Origin: Aporrectodea caliginosa
Taxonomy: Eukaryota > Annelida > Clitellata > Crassiclitellata > Lumbricidae
Direction: 5' to 3'
Assembly: GCA_020284085.1 (NCBI GenBank)
Contig: JACEVL010000831.1
Location: forward strand, 861,001-925,000
Length of the DNA: 64,000 nucleotides
The notes below the pieces were generated by a model. It saw only the letters and a program-made list of their open reading frames with translations, was not told where the DNA came from and searched no databases. Every line of letters starts with the position of its first letter. Within the stretch, counting starts at the first letter, position 1. Shown piece after piece: positions 1 through 13,286 of the stretch. A program made the position numbers and the translations under genes.

Positions 1-199
1 TACTGGTTTGACAAATCACACACTATTTGCATCAAACATCTCCCCGATTGCACGTAACCGAGATACTTTCCAGCACACTTGTAGTGTTAGGTAAGGCAGA
101 CATCAACAGCCCTGGCAGCCATAAGATGTTGTTAAACACTGGATACTACTACTACTTCACGCAATTCGGTTTATGCTTGAAGATTAACAACATCAAATA

Positions 200-300
200 A
201 TGCGTGTAACGTAATCGTAATCAAGCATTTATATAGCGCCACTCAAAACAGAGGCGCTCCTGACCCGAGCCAGTCTCTTCACTGGTAAAGGGAGGTTTTC
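200..300 (-). repeat. CR1/L2-like LINE 3'-end remnant
   Basis: In the last intron of NACA. Reverse-strand reading gives the recurrent module 'gagcgcctctg...ggcgctatataaat' found at the 3' ends of LINE fragments throughout this window. A second copy in the same orientation is at about 785-850. Confidence 0.5.
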
Positions 301-463
301 AGGCGCTTGCAGAACTGGTCAAAAGAAATGGAAAAAAGGTAGTCCTGAGGGACTGTGGTGACTGGTTATCTCGGCGTTATCATCTAGACATCCAAGGTTT
401 ATGTACACAAACAGCAATTCATGGCGAAGAAGACACGCAGACAACTGTGAAATTCTAAATTAC

Positions 464-2340
<1,877 letters not shown>

Positions 2341-2342
2341 CT

Positions 2343-3602
2343 CCTACAATAACATTAGTATAGTCTAAAACATGTGCTAAGCCTTGTGCTCATAACAATC
2401 ACCTGCAACAATATTATTTTTGTGACATGTATGGACATAATTACAAGCAGAAGTTGGTTCTGACTTAACGTGTCTAACAGGTGGTAGCTAAATAATAACA
2501 AATGTAATACAACTGTGAAATTGCCCAATAACATATTTAATAAATTATTTATTACATTTTGGCAATGACCATTAAAATTACATAATACCGTTCACTGGTT
2601 ATTTACTCATAAACAATATGGTCGCTGCAGACTACGAAAGACAGAAGAGTATTTTACCTTAGTACCAGAAAGCATATCAAGTACGATAATAAGTAATTTT
2701 CAGTAAGTAAGTAGTAAGTCATTAAGTGATTTTCAGAGCGTCATATGCAGCCTTATATTCACCTCACAACATTGAAGGCACACACTTAACCAAAGAGAGT
2801 CTCTGATCAGGTTTTCTTGAAGCGGCACTACATAAATTGGCCATATTGTTTAAAGATATCTTTCTGGCAAACAGCCATTTCTCAAGAATTGCTTAAATTA
2901 CAAATACCAATTTTTAAAGAAATGACATTTACATGTGTTACACAAAACCTTGGAATATCATTTCTATCAGCAGGTCAGAACTGAGTGAAATTCAAACTCA
3001 AGTATAAACTCGAAAACAAATCTGTATGTAAGAATTTACATTACTTTAAATTGCATTTGAAAAGAAGATGACATAACAGTGAAGTGGACTTCGCAGTTTG
3101 AAACTACGCTGCATAACGGGTATAACTTCGCTCGTGTAAAATGAGCAACACCTTGTTATTATGCGCAAATAAAGTTAATTCCAAAGCTTATTATGCACTT
3201 TGAAATCTTGACTTGTCACTGGCACGAGAGCCAATGTCCCAATGTCACCTTTGACCCCTTGCAGCCATCAGCAACTTTGGAGTTCATGTAACATCGAAAT
3301 GTCACCATCCTTTTATTTCACCTTGCAGCAACAGCCTTTCACACCACATTAGCAAAGTTAAGTTCCTAATGGCTGCTGTCTAACACCGAAGAATTAATCG
3401 TACATGAAATGACCTACATGACAGGGATTTTGGTTCTTTGTCGGCCGCGTGCAGTGCAAGCACATCGGGCCCTAAGAACACCATTAAAAAGACCCCTAAG
3501 ACAATATCAATATTTAAAATCACAAACGAACGACAGACATGGTTAGTAACAACAGTTGTTAAGATTCTCGTGATGAAATAAATGCTGGATTTGTAGCCAT
3601 AC
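2343..3602 (-). other. NACA 5'UTR intron
   Basis: AT-rich stretch between the predicted non-coding first exon and the coding start. I see no ORF, RNA gene or structured repeat in it. Confidence 0.45.
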
Positions 3603-3667
3603 CGTTTGATTAGAGGCGATGGAATTCAGATTTCAACGAACAACACTCGCCGACGATTAAGAAAAGG
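3603..3667 (-). promoter_or_regulatory. NACA: Predicted NACA first exon and promoter
   Basis: On the minus strand a pyrimidine run CCTTTTCTT begins at 3667. It resembles a 5'TOP start site, which is typical of translation-factor genes including NACA. The segment ends at a good donor (AAACG|GTATGG, exon end 3603) that could join the acceptor just upstream of the ATG at 2340. Two ETS-type GGAAGT boxes lie immediately upstream, at 3671-3678 and 3704-3711. The 65-nt non-coding exon is an inference from these signals; transcript data are needed to fix the start. Confidence 0.5.
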
Positions 3668-3759
3668 TCAACTTCCGGCGCTTACAAGCCGCTGTTTAGA
3701 TCAACTTCCGCTGTAGCAGCCGAATAATACACCAAGTTTGGGCAAAAAGTTAGTAAGCA

Positions 3760-5017
3760 AGAAACAGGGTTCCCGCTAGGAGATCTTTAGGGATAGACGA
3801 AAATTACGAATTCACGGAATTAACGGACGGGAGAGAGTGAGATAGGACGATGATCGGGTAGAGCGGGTTGCTTGATGGTGTGAATGGTGAAAAGTTCTCG
3901 AAGGTACTGTGGGCCTGTGGCTGGAAGGATTGTACGGAGTTCAAGTTAGCGATAGGGCTTTGAAGTGACTTTGACGTGCCATCCGCGTCATGCTCCTCTC
4001 TCTATAACTCCGGGCTTTCCTCTCAAAGCTAGTCTCACATTTTCAACACGTTCTATCCTGACTCATCCGCCTTATAGTTCTTCTTGACCTAAACGAAACC
4101 AGCCTTAGTATCTGTTCTGCCCCTCTCTTGATCTGGACCCTCTGGCAACCGGACTAGGATCTCCCTCCGACTATACCTTCGGTAAACCTAGCTCTTAAAT
4201 GACGCAGCGCTCGGTGTCTTTGCTGAAAAGGGGTCTAGGCGTAGGAAAGGAGTTCTTGGCTAATTGGTATATGAGTCTTTGATCGGTTGCTACGAGTCTT
4301 TGTGTCTGAAAGGGTCTAGGCTGGAGCTCTGGGATGGAGATCATGCATGGCCTGTTGCTAGGGATCTTTGTATACAAAACAATACAATACAACTGTAATT
4401 TGATAATGCCCTCTTTACAAAGTTCAGACGTGCACATTGAAGAGTTGCAAGGTGTTACCATGGAAGACAAGTAGTGGTAGAATGGATGCGGAAGGGGACC
4501 TAGGCTGAGAGCCTAGGCGAGGTCTGGGTTAATATTATTGTTAGGTCTAGGCAGAGGGAAGGGGTCTTATGGGTATATTTGTACATAATGCATGAACATT
4601 TTCTAGATATCTCTAAGAACTCTAAATGCATCCCTTCAGGATATAGCTGCCTGCATGGTTCAGGCAAATATTAACTTAACAGAGTTACTTCCAAATTAAA
4701 CCAGGCCATTCTAGCGTCTGGTACAACTCGACGAGATATAAATAAATGTAGTATAAAATATTAATAATATAATAGCAGAGAAATGTTTGTCTGTCGTGAA
4801 GTCAACATTCCTGTTACACAACGGACAATGCCGGGAGCCAAGTGGAGTTTACCAGTAGACATCGACAGACAGATGACGTGCTTACACAACACTAGGACAT
4901 CATCTAGGGGAGGTGGAAGGGACGGGCAGAGGCAGGAGGTACGTTATGACGGGTAAACGTCTAGTACGTAATAATTTCGTATTATATAAACTGGTGAATT
5001 TTTTTCACTTGCACTGT
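3760..5017. other. Intergenic, no gene seen
   Basis: AT-rich intergenic DNA between the NACA promoter and the SANT-repeat gene. The only structure I support is a module of about 75 bp at 4372-4446 that recurs at 51885-51960. The stretch at 4480-4560 is rich in CCTAGG words. Confidence 0.5.
4372..4446 (+). repeat. Dispersed repeat (copy 1)
   Basis: ACAATACAACTGTAATTTG followed by AATGCCC, CTTTACAAAGTTCAGA and TGCACATTGAA. The same order with small differences occurs at 51885-51960, so this is a dispersed repeat of unknown class, probably a SINE or LINE tail. Confidence 0.5.
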
Positions 5018-5088
5018 TTAACACTTTAACGAAGAGTTGCATTGGTTTCCCAGTCGCTTCTAGTACACTCTCATCGTTAAAGTGTTAA
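5018..5088 (+). mobile_element. 63-bp TTAA-flanked palindromic mini-MITE (copy 1)
   Basis: TTAA (5018-5021), then a 63-bp body (5022-5084) with inverted ends CACTTTAACGA and TCGTTAAAGTG, then TTAA (5085-5088). TTAA duplication is the mark of piggyBac-type transposition. A second copy of exactly the same body length is at 49541-49603 in the opposite orientation. Confidence 0.65.
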
Positions 5089-6440
5089 GTTATTGCAGCC
5101 TCCTCGATCAAAGCAGTTTCTGTGTCCTATTATAAGACACTGTGTGACTTCAGCCATAACCATACAGAAATTACTTCCTCATGTAGAATCATTTTCTTTA
5201 CAAAAAAATAACAAACATTACAAACGAAATTGACAAACACTATTTTGGCATTCCAACAGTTGTTAAATACCGTACTAAGCAGTATCACCACGTAACATCA
5301 TTCAGTTGGTTAGTTATTCCCAACAGCGACATCATACATGCTAAAGATAGGGTGACAATTATTATCACAATATTCCCATATGGGCTGTATATGTCCTAAA
5401 TATGGACGAACTATGCATGCCATGTGAGAATATTAATTCTTGCCATATCTTTAACAAATGACATTTTGGTTGGTTTGCGGTCACATGCAAAATGACTTTT
5501 ACCATAAACTTTGCAAAAACCAGCTCAGACTTAACCACAACATTCAGTTTGATGAAGAGCATACCCAGCCTAAAATCAGTGGTTAATAAAGACAATCATA
5601 ACCAGTGAAAAACCTAACTTAACACTTTGGGATCTACAATTAACCTGAAACACTGAAAGGCTAATCCAGAGGCCAATCAACTTGAATCAAGCCATAGTCC
5701 CATCTGATTTTCATGAACCCAAACTAGTGTTAGCAAGAAAAGGTCACAGAAATGTTACAGCAAACAAGGCTAGGATAAAGTGTTAAAGGAAACACAAGAC
5801 AGAAATATGAAAACTCAAGTGAACAAGTTGTGCACAACGAATGAAAAAGTTCTCAGGAAGTTTAGCTGGTTGGAACTTTGAAACCAGCTTGACAAGGCTG
5901 TAGGACTACAAATTCAACAGAAATTTCCAAGACGTGCTATGCCAGCATACCCGTTAACATTTGATGGGACATATAAGGTCCACATATGATGGGCACATTG
6001 ACAGGACAGAAGAAACCTTTAAACCCTCGATTACTAAAATTTCATGAAACATTCTAGTCAAAGAATCATGATAAAATTTGTCCCAATTCTGAATTTCTGA
6101 ATCAATTGGGTGGAAACACCATGCTATATTATCTTAATTAATTAAATCCAAACAAAGTACATGTAGGCTGACACAGGTATGACAAGAGCAAAGTCGAAAG
6201 ACTACGTTTTTAAGGCCAACTGTCACAAGGCCACCAGGTTAGACAGTTAAGTATCAGCAAGAACTGTCTTTTAAATTGAATGTGTATGCATACATGCAGG
6301 CATTTTTATAGCCCCATTAAGTGACCTCTCAAAAGCACAATGGACATGGCTGTCAAACTCAATCCAAACAGGAGCATCTTACTCGGAATACAAGAAAAAA
6401 ATGCAACATGAACCAAGTTGGTCAAACAGAAGAAAGACAA
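5089..6440. other. Intergenic, no gene seen
   Basis: AT-rich DNA with only short spurious ORFs. It probably lies beyond the 3' end of the SANT-repeat gene. A TTTATT at 6444-6449 gives AATAAA on the minus strand, a candidate poly(A) signal for that gene. Confidence 0.4.
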
Positions 6441-6443
6441 TAT

Positions 6444-6449
6444 TTTATT
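6444..6449 (-). terminator. Candidate poly(A) signal of SANT-repeat gene
   Basis: TTTATT on the plus strand reads AATAAA on the minus strand, about 775 nt downstream of the stop codon. Inference only. Confidence 0.3.
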
Positions 6450-7222
6450 CTCCATACTGGTAATGTTTCCATTTTAACATCATCTTCACCATCAGAATTA
6501 CATTGAACATACATGTACGAGCACTTTCCAACTGGACAAACTGCAGATAATTAAGCTATTGACGCCTTGCCCCATCTGAATGTAGTTACTGATTCCCAGC
6601 CATCCAGCATGCTCTTAACCATTGATAGGATCTATATGGGCCCTACATGGGTCCCATGCATTTGGCATCTCACGGCACCCTCCACTTTCCAGCACGGAGA
6701 ACTGGACGAAGTGGTTCACCGAGTATTGCTGTGGCTGAACAGCCTTCCACCTCGCATCTACAACCACCATCAGTGATTGATTATGGGTAATTTACGATAC
6801 AACTTAAAGGTTCCTCGAAGTGTATTCAAATGACCGAGCGAGTCCAAAAGACACGCTATGGAGGAAAGGCAATCTGCAGAAAAGGACATTTAGCCCAGAC
6901 CTGAATGACAGTGGACAGAAACAAGATGCAAAGGAGATGCCTACTACCTTCAAAACTTACAGTCAATCCCCTAATTATGTAACTGAAATAACATCACGAA
7001 TAAAAGGTGCAACAGAAGCTTGCCAGATCTGTATCTCATTAACAATCAGCGATTCAGCACGACAGTTTTTTTGCATAATTCCAACCTGTCTTTTAGCTGA
7101 TCTTAAAGAACAACTTGACCAACGTAAAAGAGCACTAACGTAAAAAAGACGCCAATTCTCAGCACGTAATGGAAAACTGCAAACAATGCCTAAAACAGGC
7201 TGAGCCTTCTTTTCATCATCCA

Positions 7223-8676
7223 TCAAGATTCCTTTGGCCCACATTTGCAAGTGTGTTGTTTAATTGTCTCTGTTAAGGTTTTGATGGCATCCAGCTTCTC
7301 ATTTTCCATTCGCTTCAGTTCCTCCCATCGCTGATCTTCAACAACTCTCCGCTCTTCAGCGTACCTTCTAAACCAGTCGGGCGCTTCCTCTGGACTCTCA
7401 GCGTCCTTCTTCCTAAACTTGCCAAAACCCCGTCCAGTTGACGTAGAAGGGTCCATGGATTCGGCATCACTCAGCGCTTCTAACATCAGCGAATAGAATT
7501 TCCAGTTTATGCTATTTAGACCGCTGCGCTGTCTACGGTTGCGAATCGTTTTAAACGTCTGAACTAGATTTCTCCATTTCCGATCACAGTCAGGACCCGT
7601 AAAGGCAGGCAGTCCGTCACTCCGCAAACTGTTAATCTTCATCGCTATTCCTCTCCACAGTTTAGACTTGCAGCATTTTGGCATTTCGAAATGTTTTGAC
7701 ATGTTCGACCGTGTTTCGATCAGCAGCCTGGTAAGGGTCGGTGTCCAAATATTCTGTTTTGCCCCAACCCGGTCTACAATTTCACCCTCACTGCCAGGAT
7801 TGTCTTTCAGAGCGTCAGACATCATTGAATAAAACTTCCAGCTGCCACTACCCTGTGCAGAACCGTCCCGGACCTGAATTGCATTAAACGTCTGAAGAAG
7901 GTTTCGCCACTTGCGATCGCAGTCCGGGCCGGTTAAAGCTGGCAGCTGTCCACCTCGTATTCGATTCATCTTAAGAGCCACCCTCCTCCAAAGTTTACAT
8001 GGCGAATATCTACGTTCGATAAAGTGCTTTGCCATCGTCGACCTGATCTCAATGAGCAGCTTGATGAGATCGTCCGTCCAGACCAGTTCGCTGTCGATCG
8101 CGTCCCCCTCGTCACACGTATCCATCAATCCGCTCGTCCATTCCAGGTGCAGAATTGTATTGTCTGTCATCGCGTCCACCTCATTCGTCTGGCCCATCAT
8201 CGCTTCCGCCATCAGCGAGTAGAACTTCCAGGTGACGGAATGGCGGCCGGTCCGTTCCAGCCGTTCGCGAATGGTTTTGAATGTCTGAACCAGATTGCGC
8301 CACTTGCGGTCGCAGTCTGGTCCGATGAGGCTCGTCTCGCCACCTCGGAGGCTGTTCATCCGTGCGGCCACCCTCTTCCACAGTTTGCACTTTGAGCACT
8401 TTGGTTCACTGAACTCCTTTGCCATTCCGAGTCGTGTCTGTATGAGCAACATCGTGAGATCGTCATTCCATTCCAGCTGTTCGGTGTCTTCGCAAAGGAT
8501 TTCGCCCTCGTCGAAAGCCGTCACGTTTATGAATTGATTAGCATCCAGAACATGGTTCCCCGGATTGCCAGACGATACCTCCTGTTGGTCCGGTTGCCAA
8601 AAAACGTATGGCTCTTCGATTGTGCCGCCTGTAACCTCTTTGACCAACTCTTTTGGAAAAGCAATGTATGTTGTGT
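7223..8676 (-). CDS. Triple Myb/SANT-like trihelix DNA-binding protein (5' incomplete)
   Basis: Probable sequence-specific DNA-binding nuclear protein. The open exon begins after a TGTTTCAG acceptor at 8676 (frame entered with one base from an upstream exon) and ends at TGA 7223-7225. Counting from codon 8647, three homologous domains of about 90 residues start at W60, W190 and W301. Each has W-x3-L-x2-LL, then KLW-[KR]-x-[IV]-A, then GPDCDRKWRNL, QTF and WKFYS. This fits the Myb_DNA-bind_4/trihelix type. Residues 425-465 are charged and likely coiled coil (EERRVVEDQRWEELKR), as in many such proteins that dimerise. No ATG lies before the first domain, so the start codon is in an unresolved exon between 8677 and about 10950. 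Family is clear; orthology and target are unknown. Derivation from a Harbinger-type Myb-like protein is possible. Confidence 0.8.
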
Positions 8677-9354
8677 CTGAAACAAAACCGTAACAGCCAC
8701 AGTCAGTTGGGCAAGAATTGTTTTTAAATTATTAACAGCAATTATCTGAAACTCATCAAAATTACACGGCGAATATCTATAAAAGACACCCAGTTGCACT
8801 TTGAATCCACTTTAATCTCTATCCATACAGACCTAGATACTAAATTAATTTGATGACTTATTCAGATAAAGTGACCAAGAAGTGAACGTAGTTTATAGTC
8901 GCTATTTTTCATATCATAGCTAACAGCTGCTTTTTTAATACATATGTCTAGTAGTATTGTCTACATATAATATTTGCATACCTTATCAGGTCATATGTCT
9001 CATTGTAATGAAACAAATGGGTTTGCTCCTGCACAAGCTGCTGAAAATTATAATTTGCTATATAAATACAACTACTGTACCACATAATATTCCTGGCTGA
9101 TTTTGTCCTGATGCCAAAAAGATTCAACAATAATTATTTACCTTAACCTGTCCCGCAGTGACACGACAAAATTAACAATAATGGTATTAGGAAAACTTGT
9201 ATTGGTCACATTCAGAGAAAACAACATTATACATATCAGAAACTAGTCAGCCGTTTCAAAACTACCCATATGTGGCCTCTGTAAACCATCTAGCCTTTTC
9301 CAAACCATTTTTGCATTCTGAATTATTAACTTGCAATCCATAGCTACTGAGAAA

Positions 9355-9550
9355 ACAAAAAGCATCCACAGCGATTGAGATATTAACAGGCAATCCACAG
9401 CTACTGAGATATCAAAAGGCCTACACAGCTACTGAGATATAAACAGGCAATCCAGAGCTACCAAGATATTAACAGGCAATCCACAGCTACTGAGATATCA
9501 AAAGACATCCACAGCTACTGAGATATCGACACGCAATCCACAGCTGTTCT
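9355..9550 (+). repeat. Minisatellite, unit about 30-35 bp
   Basis: Repeats of 'aatccacagctactgagata' followed by variable 'tcaaaag' or 'ttaacagg' spacers. The unit reappears at 9765-9800 beyond a LINE fragment, so the fragment splits the array. Confidence 0.75.
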
Positions 9551-9554
9551 GTTC

Positions 9555-9766
9555 TCAGCCATCCTCGTTTCGAGGGTCGGCCGCATCATGAACAATATTC
9601 CTCCAGCGTCTCCTGTCTTCCGTCAGTCTTATCATCTCCTCCATTGTCAATCCCGTCCATTCCTTTAAGTTGCCCAACCAGTTTGTTCTAGGTCTTCCTC
9701 TTTTCCGGTCTCCCGGCATTGTGCCCTGCATGATGTCTTTCTCCATGCATGTTCCCTCTCTTCTCA
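9555..9766 (-). mobile_element. Non-LTR retrotransposon C-terminal fragment
   Basis: Minus-strand reading contains KRGRPRTNWL, then LTEDRRRWRNIVHDA and NEDG before a stop. This is the conserved tail of RTE/BovB-like reverse transcriptase proteins. Only about 70 codons remain, with no reverse transcriptase core. Confidence 0.7.
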
Positions 9767-10954
9767 CAGCTACTGAGATATTAACAAGCAATCCATGGCT
9801 TATGAGATCTGTTTCATGCCTCACCTGAGCCATTTGTTGCGTCTCCCTGACCAGTGACATCTCCACTTTGAACCCACCAAATTTTCGAGTCTTGAACAGG
9901 ACCAGGAGCAACAACCACGGCTAAAAGCAAAATATGTTACAGTCTTAAATACAAATAAGAACATTTATTAAAACAAGAGCTTAATAGGAGATTTTCCCCA
10001 AAGAGCATTTTGTCCAACTAGCATGCAGATGCTCTGTGCTGCATAAGTTAGCTTGAAACAGAACACAAATGAAGATCACTAATTGTAGCAACACCATTTG
10101 CTCTCAGCTATGGACCATGTTTGAAACCTTTGCACCTTGACAGCTTGTTATAAGTATTCAGCTAATTAGTATAAGGGGCTGAATCACATATAGCATAGAC
10201 TGGATTTAATATAACATCATTTTGTACCTATGTTAGACATATCCTTCTGTGTTGCTGTCTGTCCTCTTACCCACACATCAAGTCTGTTGATTCAGTCATC
10301 TGAAAACCAGGCAAAGATAAGGCAATGTAATGCAAATGCTCAATTTTAATGTATTTCTATTAACACAAACTTGCCAACAGCATGCCCTACTGATTCATCA
10401 GGCTTTCATTGTGAACACAAACAGTAGTTGCATTAATTGGTTTTCATAATGTTTAAGTACTGTATTTCAGGTCTGCCCTTTTCTGGCTCTGCTTTTGGTA
10501 GAAGTTTAGGCAAACTTATAATATCGTGGGCTGAACGATTACGCAGTATCTTTGGGCACGATTCGCGGAAGCCGGACGGTACCAGGTTTTCTAATGACGA
10601 CACTAACCCGGCATTCTATTAGTTTCACGACACCATAAGTTTGCCCAATCCATTTACACGTTCTTCAGTAACTCCCTCCATTTAGCCAATGCAACTTATA
10701 GTAACTATTGCTAATGGTAACACCGGAACCGCCCAGTTTTCATCGACAACCTCCGTAGTCGGTGTTTTGTTAGATTGAGAAAGTAACATTAAGCTCCGAC
10801 AATACAGGTTTTCGTGTAATAAACACATCGGTTCAAATGACAAATATTGCAAATCAGAACTAAACATCAGTAATCACATCCAGATTAGTTGCATTTGTTA
10901 AAAATAGAGATAAATACCATTCGTAAACTGTGTTTTCCAACCTAGAAAACTCAT

Positions 10955-10986
10955 AAACTTCCGCTGACTTCACTCAACTTCCGCTA
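10955..10986 (-). promoter_or_regulatory. Paired ETS boxes, probable promoter of SANT-repeat gene
   Basis: ACTTCCGC occurs at 10957-10964 and 10977-10984, giving GCGGAAGT twice on the minus strand, 20 bp apart. It parallels the two ETS boxes upstream of NACA. Assignment to the SANT-repeat gene rests on orientation and distance only. Confidence 0.35.
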
Positions 10987-11159
10987 TGTTGAGAGAGTAA
11001 AAGGCAGGAGACACAGTAGGCCTCTAAGTTTTGACTAAAGTAATCCATAAAACAATAATTATTTGTACTAATCGTAAGACTAAATACTAAATTAATAGAT
11101 TCTTATAGCACCGAGAAAACCAAGAAAGATTAGCATTACATTTCACGTCAAATAGAAAG

Positions 11160-11265
11160 ATCGTAGTGAATAGTTACTTGATTGCATAACATGTAAATGT
11201 ACAGCGCAGTGCGTTTGTCAGGCGCTTAATAAAGAAAAGATTATTATTATTATTATTATTATGAA
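11160..11265 (+). repeat. LINE/SINE 3' remnant with (TTA)n tail
   Basis: Contains GTCAGGCGCTTAATAAAG followed by a (TTA)n run at about 11239-11262. It resembles the other 3'-end modules that finish in a microsatellite. Confidence 0.4.
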
Positions 11266-11757
11266 GGATTAACCATACTTCATTTAACACTGTTACATCG
11301 AATTGTTTAGATATTGATCTTCTTAGTAATTTGCAATGTTAGGTGACCCTAATTAAGCGGGGCTTGTGCCCCTTTTGGGTCTTCCCTGTTCCCTAGCCAA
11401 TGCACTGATATGTAATAGTCAAGTTATAATTGTTGTTAATTGTTATATCTGGGACTATTATTACTTCCATATTAGTCCTAGGTTATATGCATTGTGCTTC
11501 TGGAAATAAAAGTTGTCAGTTGTCAGTTGTCAGTAGTGTCGATCTCTATTATCTCTGTCTTCGAAGTTCTCGAGACCAATTTCTTTCTGACGCCGCTCGC
11601 TCTCGTAACGTCAGGTAACGTTCCCACACGTTTCGTCTGTCTGTGCAAGATATTTAAACCTCTCGATTACCAGCCGTTATTACAAAATCGTCAATTTTGT
11701 ATCGGATAAATTCACCTGAAGGCGTTTATACCAAACTGCCACATAAAAATAATTGAA

Positions 11758-11984
11758 TGTGACGTGTAGGTTGACAGGTCTACGCAGATCGCCATTGGAC
11801 ATTAGAGCTAGTAGGCCACGCCCACAGCGATCCAACAGTAGGCTATACATACTGACCGCTGACGCTAACACGTCGCATTCGGTATAGAGGCATACGGACT
11901 GTTAGGCTAGGCTATAGCATGTATAATAATAAGTAACAATAAAGTATATTAAGTAACAGCACGTTACATCTTGATACTGTTACA
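11758..11984 (+). repeat. Left LTR (227 bp)
   Basis: TG...CA ends, with an AATAAAG polyadenylation-like word near the 3' end. Identical by eye to 14401-14627. Confidence 0.85.
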
Positions 11985-12083
11985 TGGTGTCAGAGACTAA
12001 GAACCGCGCACTACAATAAATCGATAAGCTAATCTCAGTTAGCACGATAAGCTAAGTCTTACGAATTCTGAATCGCGTAAAAG

Positions 12084-13286
12084 GTGAAAGCTATGCCATC
12101 CTTCGAACACGACGAGGCCCTCTACCGAATGACCAGCTCAGTTTGGCGAAGTTTCAGCAGATGCATATCTCAACTGCCAACTGAGTCTGCAGGCCACAGA
12201 CAAGCCAGCAACCGGAAGCGTTGCTGTAAGCTCTGTGGCCAGAAAACGTTCCATCGAATGACCAGCTCAGTTGGACGCAGTTTCAGCAGATGCACATCTC
12301 GACTGCCAACTGAGTCTGCAGGCCACAGACAAGCCAGCGACCGGAAGCGTTGCTGTAAGCTCTGTGGCCAGAAAACGTTCCACCGAATGACCAGCTCAGT
12401 TCGGCGCAGTTACAGATGCATATCTCGACTGCCAACTGAGTCTGCAGGCCACAGACAAGCCAGCAACCGGAAGCGTTGCTGTAAGCTCTGTGGCCAGAAA
12501 GCGTCCTACGGAATGGCCAACTCCAACTCAGTTCGGCGCAGCGATGGTGGAGGCAGATCCCCCCTGTCAACTGAGTCTGCAGAGCACAGTCAAGCCAGCA
12601 ACGAGAAAAAGCGTCGCTGTAAATACTGTGGCAAGACGGCTATCTTCCGAAGGACCAACTCAGTTCGGCGCAGCGATGGCGGCGGCAGATCCCCCCTGCC
12701 AACTGAGTCAGCAGACAACAGTCAAGCCAGCAACGAGAAGAATCGTCGCTGTAAGTACTGTGCATTGGGTCTTGTACCGGAAACAGCAGTCCGCGCTCTC
12801 TGTCGATGCCAGGAGATACACCCAGCAGCGGCGGCTCCTCGTGCGTCCGACCGGACGAAACTGCAAACGCACGGATTGAGTAAATTGACCGTCAGTCAAC
12901 CACGAAAGACGCGCAAATATGAACTGCACTTCTGTGTCGCCTTCTTACGCAAACAATCACTCCGGGGTTGCAAAGCCTATCGGGACCTGGAGCACTTGGA
13001 AGCAGTGCAAGACATCATCTTTGAGGTATGTGCATCGCAAACTGATATGACCTCATTCGACCCAACGAACGGTTGCATAACCGATTCTATTAGACCGACT
13101 AAACCAGAGGACAATTACGTCCTAGAAAGCGACGTCCATCTTGCAAACGCTGAAACGTGTTTTCCAGTCCAGTTGCCAATGAGACGTTATCCTCTTCCGC
13201 CCCTGCTGAGCAGCCGCACGGGCAAGAGGCTCTCTCCGCCAACCGTTATCCTGCAGAGGTTCCCGCTGAGCAGCAATCGCACCTAG
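12084..13286 (+). CDS. LTR-element ORF with five Cys-pair repeats
   Basis: A 400-codon open frame inside the LTR element. Residues about 14-230 are five tandem units of about 43 codons. The first three have a 129-bp or nearly 129-bp period (AATG at 12128, 12257, 12386, then 12512). Each unit carries PTESA..(H/N)..QAS and a C-x2-C pair: RCCKLCGQK in units 1-3, RRCKYCGK in unit 4 and RRCKYCALG in unit 5. The rest is Arg/Pro-rich with the segment ELHFCVAFLRKQ. A gag-like nucleic-acid-binding role is possible, but the full CCHC knuckle is not present, so I assign no function. Two further open frames (13157-13798, 13732-14058) overlap its end in other frames and are rich in PPR and S/P motifs. Confidence 0.5.
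   Translation: MKAMPSFEHDEALYRMTSSVWRSFSRCISQLPTESAGHRQASNRKRCCKLCGQKTFHRMTSSVGRSFSRCTSRLPTESAGHRQASDRKRCCKLCGQKTFHRMTSSVRRSYRCISRLPTESAGHRQASNRKRCCKLCGQKASYGMANSNSVRRSDGGGRSPLSTESAEHSQASNEKKRRCKYCGKTAIFRRTNSVRRSDGGGRSPLPTESADNSQASNEKNRRCKYCALGLVPETAVRALCRCQEIHPAAAAPRASDRTKLQTHGLSKLTVSQPRKTRKYELHFCVAFLRKQSLRGCKAYRDLEHLEAVQDIIFEVCASQTDMTSFDPTNGCITDSIRPTKPEDNYVLESDVHLANAETCFPVQLPMRRYPLPPLLSSRTGKRLSPPTVILQRFPLSSNRT

Larger units (their letters stand above)
8677..10950 (-). other. Upstream intron(s) of SANT-repeat gene
   Basis: No coding exon recognised. The stretch holds a minisatellite at about 9355-9550 and 9765-9815, interrupted by a LINE fragment at 9555-9765. Paired ETS boxes at 10957-10964 and 10977-10984 mark the likely promoter end. 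Confidence 0.35.

Noticed and set aside
7911..8537. Several plus-strand ORFs of 80-123 codons
   Set aside because: Antisense shadows of the SANT-repeat exon, which has clear domain signatures on the minus strand.
11337..11684. Possible solo LTR (TGTTAGG...TTACA with AATAAAAG inside)
   Set aside because: Ends look LTR-like, but the flanks show no duplication and I see no second copy in the window; too weak to call.
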